This document shows positions 60,974 to 64,000 of a stretch of 64,000 bases of DNA, in pieces; the stretch's first letter is position 1; every line of letters starts with the position of its first letter. A model generated the notes under the pieces. That model did not search any database. It was not told the DNA's origin and saw nothing but the letters and a program-made list of their open reading frames with translations. The DNA is from Urinicoccus timonensis (lineage in GTDB: Bacteria; Bacillota; Clostridia; Tissierellales; Peptoniphilaceae). The DNA is taken from positions 199,689 through 263,688 of the forward strand of contig NZ_OCTU01000002.1 in assembly GCF_900232945.1 (NCBI RefSeq). The letters are read 5' to 3'. Made by a program: the position numbers and the translations under genes.

Positions 60974-61970
60974 GGACTTTATCTTTATTGACAAGTTCAA
61001 AGACCCGGTTTGGGTGGAATTTAAAGAAGGACAAATCCACCGGGTTCGGCCCTATAAAAAATCCCTGGTGGGGAACATCTACCTGGGTCGGGTGGACCAC
61101 CGGGTCCCCCAACTTAAGGCCTACTTTCTAGACCTGGGCCAAGGGCAAAGGGGCTTTTTACAAGAAGACCTGGACCTGGCCAAGGGGGACCTGGTCCTGG
61201 TTCAAGTGGCCAAGGATGCCTATAGCAAAAAATATCCCGGCCTGAAAACCGACCTCTCCATTCCAGGAGACCGGCTGGTCTACTTTCCCCAAGGCAAGAA
61301 ACTCTACTATTCCCTAAAGAATAAAAAGGCCCTGAAAAAAATTTGGCAGGAGGCAAAAAAAGACCTACCACCGGGAGGCTGGCTCATTCGGACCAAGGCC
61401 CAGGACCCTAAAAGAGACCTGGAAGAAGCCAAAGACCTCTACCGGCTTTGGCAAAAACTCCTCCAGGAAGAAAGACTTTCCCCCAAGGCCAAGTGCCTCT
61501 ATAGGAAAGACCAGGTCCCAGAAGGACAAAGGGTCTATACCAACGACCCCGACCTGGCCCGAGAAATGGGCTGGATCCATGTGGAAGACTCCCTCTACCA
61601 TATGGAGGACTACCGACAAGTCTTGGAAGAACTCAACAAGGTCCAGGTCCCCTTGGAGGGAGGGGGCCTCATCCGGATTGAAAAAACCGCAGCCCTAACC
61701 AGCATCGATGTAGATAGCTCCCAGGGCCCAGACCAGGGTCTGACTCCGGAAGAAATCAACATCCTGGCAGCCAAAAAAGCCAGCCAGCAAATTCTTCGAC
61801 GGGACCTAAGAGGGATGGTAGTCATTGACTTTATTACCTGTGACCAGGACAAGAAAAAAGACCTGGAAAAAATCCTGGCAGAGGCCTTCCGAGAAGACCC
61901 CCAGGCCATCCTCTACGGTTTTTCCCCCATGGGCCTCTATGAATTGGTTCGGAAGAGAAAAGAAAAGTAA
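60939..61970 (+). CDS. Ribonuclease E/G family protein, short form
   Basis: 343 residues, shorter than RNase G (about 490). An S1-like segment (VGNIYLGRVDHRVPQLKAYF then GFLQEDL) is near the start. Catalytic aspartates are probably in LTSIDVDSSQG near 255 and VVIDFITCDQDKK near 290. The protein ends soon after, so the zinc-link and the small domain that make RNase G tetramers are missing. It may process rRNA or the nearby rplU transcript (inference). Confidence 0.85.
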   Translation: MMKTDKSFTEDKDFIFIDKFKDPVWVEFKEGQIHRVRPYKKSLVGNIYLGRVDHRVPQLKAYFLDLGQGQRGFLQEDLDLAKGDLVLVQVAKDAYSKKYPGLKTDLSIPGDRLVYFPQGKKLYYSLKNKKALKKIWQEAKKDLPPGGWLIRTKAQDPKRDLEEAKDLYRLWQKLLQEERLSPKAKCLYRKDQVPEGQRVYTNDPDLAREMGWIHVEDSLYHMEDYRQVLEELNKVQVPLEGGGLIRIEKTAALTSIDVDSSQGPDQGLTPEEINILAAKKASQQILRRDLRGMVVIDFITCDQDKKKDLEKILAEAFREDPQAILYGFSPMGLYELVRKRKEK

Positions 61971-61978
61971 GAAAGATA

Positions 61979-62007
61979 TTGCAATTTAGCAAAGTTCATG
62001 CTAAAAT
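61979..62007 (+). promoter_or_regulatory. Promoter of rplU-prp-rpmA
   Basis: TTGCAA (61979-61984), 17-base spacer, TAAAAT (62002-62007) with TGC directly before the -10. Confidence 0.7.
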
Positions 62008-62014
62008 ACTTAGA

Positions 62015-62072
62015 TGTAACCGCACGAAACAGGTCTTTAAAATTTATTACCTGGCTAGGCGAGTCTTAGAAA
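62015..62072 (+). promoter_or_regulatory. L21 leader RNA
   Basis: The leader between promoter and rplU has CAGGT (62030-62034) pairing with ACCTG about 20 bases later and a CGCACGAAA segment upstream. Bacillota rplU genes carry a conserved L21 leader thought to serve autogenous control (established knowledge). Identification rests on position and on general likeness. Confidence 0.5.
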
Positions 62073-62088
62073 ATAAGGGGGTGCTACA

Positions 62089-62394
62089 ATGTACGCAGTA
62101 ATTGAAACCGGCGGCAAGCAATACAAGGTGCAAGAAGGAGACAAACTTCGTGTCGAAAAGCTTGATGCCCAAGTAGGCGATACCGTGACTTTTGACAAGG
62201 TTCTTTTCCTAGGTGGCGATGACGTAAAAGTTGGTCGTCCATACGTGGAAGGAGCAAAGGTTGAAGCCAAGGTTCTTGAACAAAACAAGGCAAAAAAAGT
62301 CGTTGTCTACAAGTTCAAAGCAAAGAAAAACTACCGGAATAAAAGAGGACATCGTCAACCATATACATTTATTGAAATTGGAACCATTGCATAA
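62089..62394 (+). CDS. rplU: 50S ribosomal protein L21
   Basis: 101 residues. [20 protein letters not shown] and the C-terminal [18 protein letters not shown] are classic L21. GGGGGTG precedes the ATG. The stop overlaps the prp start by one base. Confidence 0.96.
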   Translation: MYAVIETGGKQYKVQEGDKLRVEKLDAQVGDTVTFDKVLFLGGDDVKVGRPYVEGAKVEAKVLEQNKAKKVVVYKFKAKKNYRNKRGHRQPYTFIEIGTIA

Positions 62395-62729
62395 TGATCC
62401 AAATTGATGTTTATGATGTAGAGGGTATCCTGACAGGCTTTAAGGCCAAGGGCCATGCCGGCAACAACCAAGGCGAATACGACCTGGTTTGCGCCGCAGT
62501 CAGCATCTTGACCCAAACCTGTGTGGAAAGTTTACATCAAGTGGCGGGCCTAGCAGAAAAAGACATCCCCTATCAGATGGAAGATGGCTTTTTAAGCGTT
62601 AAGATAGACCCAGCTACTGCAGAGGATAAAACCATTCAAATCATTTTTCAAACAATGGTCTGTGGCTTAGAAATGATTGAAAAAACAGCCAGACCCTATT
62701 TGAAAATTACAGGAGGTAAAAAATGTTAA
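62394..62729 (+). CDS. prp: Ribosomal-processing cysteine protease Prp
   Basis: 111 residues. The catalytic pair is the histidine in KGHAGN and the cysteine in DLVCAAVS, twelve residues apart as in Prp. It removes the N-terminal extension of L27, encoded next; it overlaps rpmA by seven bases. Confidence 0.93.
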   Translation: MIQIDVYDVEGILTGFKAKGHAGNNQGEYDLVCAAVSILTQTCVESLHQVAGLAEKDIPYQMEDGFLSVKIDPATAEDKTIQIIFQTMVCGLEMIEKTARPYLKITGGKKC

Positions 62730-63013
62730 GATTAAATCTACAATTGTTCTCCTCTAAAAAAGGAATGGGATCGTCAAAGAACGGTCGTGATTCTGAATCA
62801 AAACGTCTAGGACTTAAAAAAGGTGACGGACAATATGTTCTCGCTGGAAATATTCTAGTACGTCAAAGAGGAACAAAAATTCATCCCGGCGAAAATGTAG
62901 GCCGTGGTTCCGACGATACACTTTTTGCAACAGCAAACGGCATTGTTAAATTCGAAAGAAAAGGCCGTGGCATGAAAAAAGTTGTCAGTGTAGAAGCGGA
63001 AGAATTAGCATAA
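62723..63013 (+). CDS. rpmA: 50S ribosomal protein L27, with cleavable N-terminal extension
   Basis: 96 residues. The start [13 protein letters not shown] is the Prp cleavage signal (cut expected after LQLF), and the mature part begins [20 protein letters not shown]. The extension must be removed before L27 can reach the peptidyl-transferase centre in Bacillota (established knowledge). AGGAGG precedes the ATG. Confidence 0.96.
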   Translation: MLRLNLQLFSSKKGMGSSKNGRDSESKRLGLKKGDGQYVLAGNILVRQRGTKIHPGENVGRGSDDTLFATANGIVKFERKGRGMKKVVSVEAEELA

Positions 63014-63017
63014 AGAA

Positions 63018-63046
63018 AAAAAGGACCCTTTAAAGGGTCCTTTTTT
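63018..63046 (+). terminator. Intrinsic terminator of rplU-prp-rpmA
   Basis: AAAGGACCC pairs with GGGTCCTTT around TTTAAA, followed by a T-run. Confidence 0.9.
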
Positions 63047-63124
63047 AATGGGAAATTTTGAGTAAAAGTTGATTGGCATGAAGGGATTAACCTTTGTGCC
63101 GATTTTTATATGTCAATTTTTCCT

Positions 63125-63176
63125 ATATGCAAATATTCTGTTTATTTCTGGATTAAATTCTCTCATATTTGCATAT
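63125..63176. repeat. Long-spaced perfect inverted repeat in the rpmA-downstream gap
   Basis: ATATGCAAATAT (63125-63136) and its exact inverse ATATTTGCATAT (63165-63176) are separated by 28 AT-rich bases. The 360-base gap between rpmA and the next gene holds only this repeat, a terminator and a promoter. It could be an operator pair or a cruciform. Confidence 0.5.
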
Positions 63177-63319
63177 TTCTTTGGCAGGGAACAGGTTTAA
63201 TATCCTTAGAGAAATAAAGCCCATTTTTTGAGGAAGTTCTTTAAGACAAAATAGTAATTTTGATTAAAAAGACGGAAACAAATCCATCTTAAGAAATATA
63301 TAAAGATTAGGCTCTGGAA

Positions 63320-63330
63320 TGTGGTATAAT
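63320..63330 (+). promoter_or_regulatory. Extended -10 promoter of the XRE-type regulator
   Basis: TGTGGTATAAT, a TGn-extended -10, 47 bases before the start codon. Confidence 0.6.
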
Positions 63331-63376
63331 ATTACAGAAATACTGTACAAAGTAGAAGATTAAATTGGGGTGGGAT

Positions 63377-63580
63377 ATGGGATTTTCCTATGACAAATTA
63401 TGGAAAAAGTTAATAGATGAAAAGATGAATAAATTAGACCTACAAAAAGCTATAAATACAACTCCACATACCATTGCAAAAATGGGACGAGATGAAAATG
63501 TGAGTATGGAAATACTTGGTAGAATTTGTAGGTATTTTAAATGTGATATATCTGATGTATTGGAGTATAGAGATGAGTGA
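63377..63580 (+). CDS. Helix-turn-helix transcriptional regulator (XRE/Cro type)
   Basis: 67 residues, almost only a helix-turn-helix: KLDLQKAINTTPHTIAKMGR is the recognition region and RICRYFKCDISDVLEY the end helix, as in small YozG-like regulators. The ATG at 63377 is chosen; the in-frame TTG at 63365 lies within the GGGGTGGG SD. Codons are AT-rich, unlike all genes upstream. Possible autoregulator or partner of the response regulator that follows. Confidence 0.85.
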   Translation: MGFSYDKLWKKLIDEKMNKLDLQKAINTTPHTIAKMGRDENVSMEILGRICRYFKCDISDVLEYRDE

Positions 63581-63645
63581 AAACTTACATAAGAATTCGA
63601 TACTATATTCGTAATTATGGAATCTAATTAATGACGGTAGAAACT

Positions 63646-64000
63646 ATGAAAAAGATACTAATAATTGAAGATGATAATAATTTAAATAAAGGACTTTCCA
63701 TAGCCTTAAATAAAGAATATGAAATTTTTTCTGTAAACACAATTAGTAAAGCTAAAAATTTTATTGATGATGCGGATTTGATTTTACTCGATATGAACTT
63801 ACCGGATGGAGATGGGCTTGAAATAATAAAGTATACCAGAGAAAGTTCATCAATTCCTATTATAGTTCTATCAGCTATAGATCTTGAGGCATATATCATT
63901 TCAGCCATAAATTTAGGGGCAGACGACTATCTAACAAAACCTTTTTCTTTGGGAATATTAGAGGCAAAGATAAAAAGAGCTTTTGAAAAAATAGTGCCTA
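63646..64000 (+). CDS. Response regulator receiver protein, OmpR-type likely (3' end outside window)
   Basis: The first 118 residues are a full receiver domain. The acidic pair is in IIEDDNNL, the phosphorylated aspartate in LILLDMNLPDGDG (about residue 51), the switch serine in IVLSAI and the lysine in YLTKPFS. The DNA-binding domain lies beyond the window. The likely start is the ATG at 63646, after GGTAG; an ATG 15 bases earlier is in frame. A sensor kinase probably follows. Confidence 0.85.
   Translation, partial: MKKILIIEDDNNLNKGLSIALNKEYEIFSVNTISKAKNFIDDADLILLDMNLPDGDGLEIIKYTRESSSIPIIVLSAIDLEAYIISAINLGADDYLTKPFSLGILEAKIKRAFEKIVP

Overview
The window is chromosomal DNA of a low-to-medium GC, Gram-positive-type anaerobe, most likely a Bacillota member of the Clostridia/Tissierellia (inference). 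Pointers are RadA, ClpC and GatCAB, a V/A-type ATPase operon, S-layer-homology proteins with signal peptides, an ECF folate transporter S component behind a tetrahydrofolate riboswitch, the order rplU-prp-rpmA with a cleavable L27 extension, and heme genes that stop at the uroporphyrinogen III/precorrin-2 branch. No tRNA, rRNA or CRISPR array was recognised by eye.

Layout. 1-1.9 kb: clpC end and radA. 3.5-5.8 kb: rpmG-secE-nusG-rplK-rplA, closed by a strong terminator. 7.7-10.1 kb: a large SLH protein with a long leader. 10.1-11.5 kb: two small unknown ORFs and a REP-associated tyrosine transposase (RAYT). 12.1-15.3 kb: a small locus of YvrJ, DUF2922 and DUF1659 proteins, an unknown protein, a sigma factor and an N-acetylmuramoyl-L-alanine amidase, with two LexA-like boxes. 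16-17.9 kb: folT, a zincin-like peptidase and a J-domain membrane protein. 18.7-27.2 kb: a nine-gene V-type ATPase operon. 27.2-33.6 kb (minus strand): hemA, precorrin-2 dehydrogenase, hemC, cobA/hemD fusion, hemB, hemL. 33.8-35.0 kb: ald. 35.2-37.1 kb: a second SLH protein. 37.4-41.1 kb: a Fur-family box, a structured leader, then zinT-znuA-znuC-znuB. 41.2-42.7 kb: aldehyde dehydrogenase. 42.9-50.9 kb: tcdA-pcrA-ligA-gatCAB. 51.0-62.0 kb: NusG-II protein, Gx transporter, maf, radC, mreC, mreD, PBP2, MinD-like ATPase, radical SAM protein, DUF2344 protein and a short RNase E/G. 62.0-63.0 kb: rplU-prp-rpmA. From 63.1 kb the DNA turns AT-rich, with an XRE-type regulator and the start of a response regulator.

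The unusual part is the first 18.6 kb. Every long intergenic stretch there is packed with interspersed palindromes: about 30 GTAG-footed hairpins (called R1 here), AT-rich long inverted repeats (R2), GC-rich long inverted repeats (R3), and a ~100-bp element (R4) that sits inside the loops of R1 and R3 hairpins, with matching empty sites nearby. A RAYT gene lies in the middle of them. GTAG-footed hairpins are the kind of substrate RAYT proteins are known to bind, so this looks like a resident REP/RAYT system with a second element parasitising its hairpins. After 18.6 kb no such repeats were seen.

Other points for a second look: a five-helix leader RNA upstream of the zinc operon; LexA-like boxes over the sigma factor/amidase promoter and over a possible small RNA; a MinD-like protein without its P-loop lysine in a cluster that lacks mreB, minC and rodA; a PBP2 of 1094 residues; and a recurrent extended -10 promoter, TATG(G/C)TATAAT. 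All functional calls rest on reading motifs and gene order; no database search was run.
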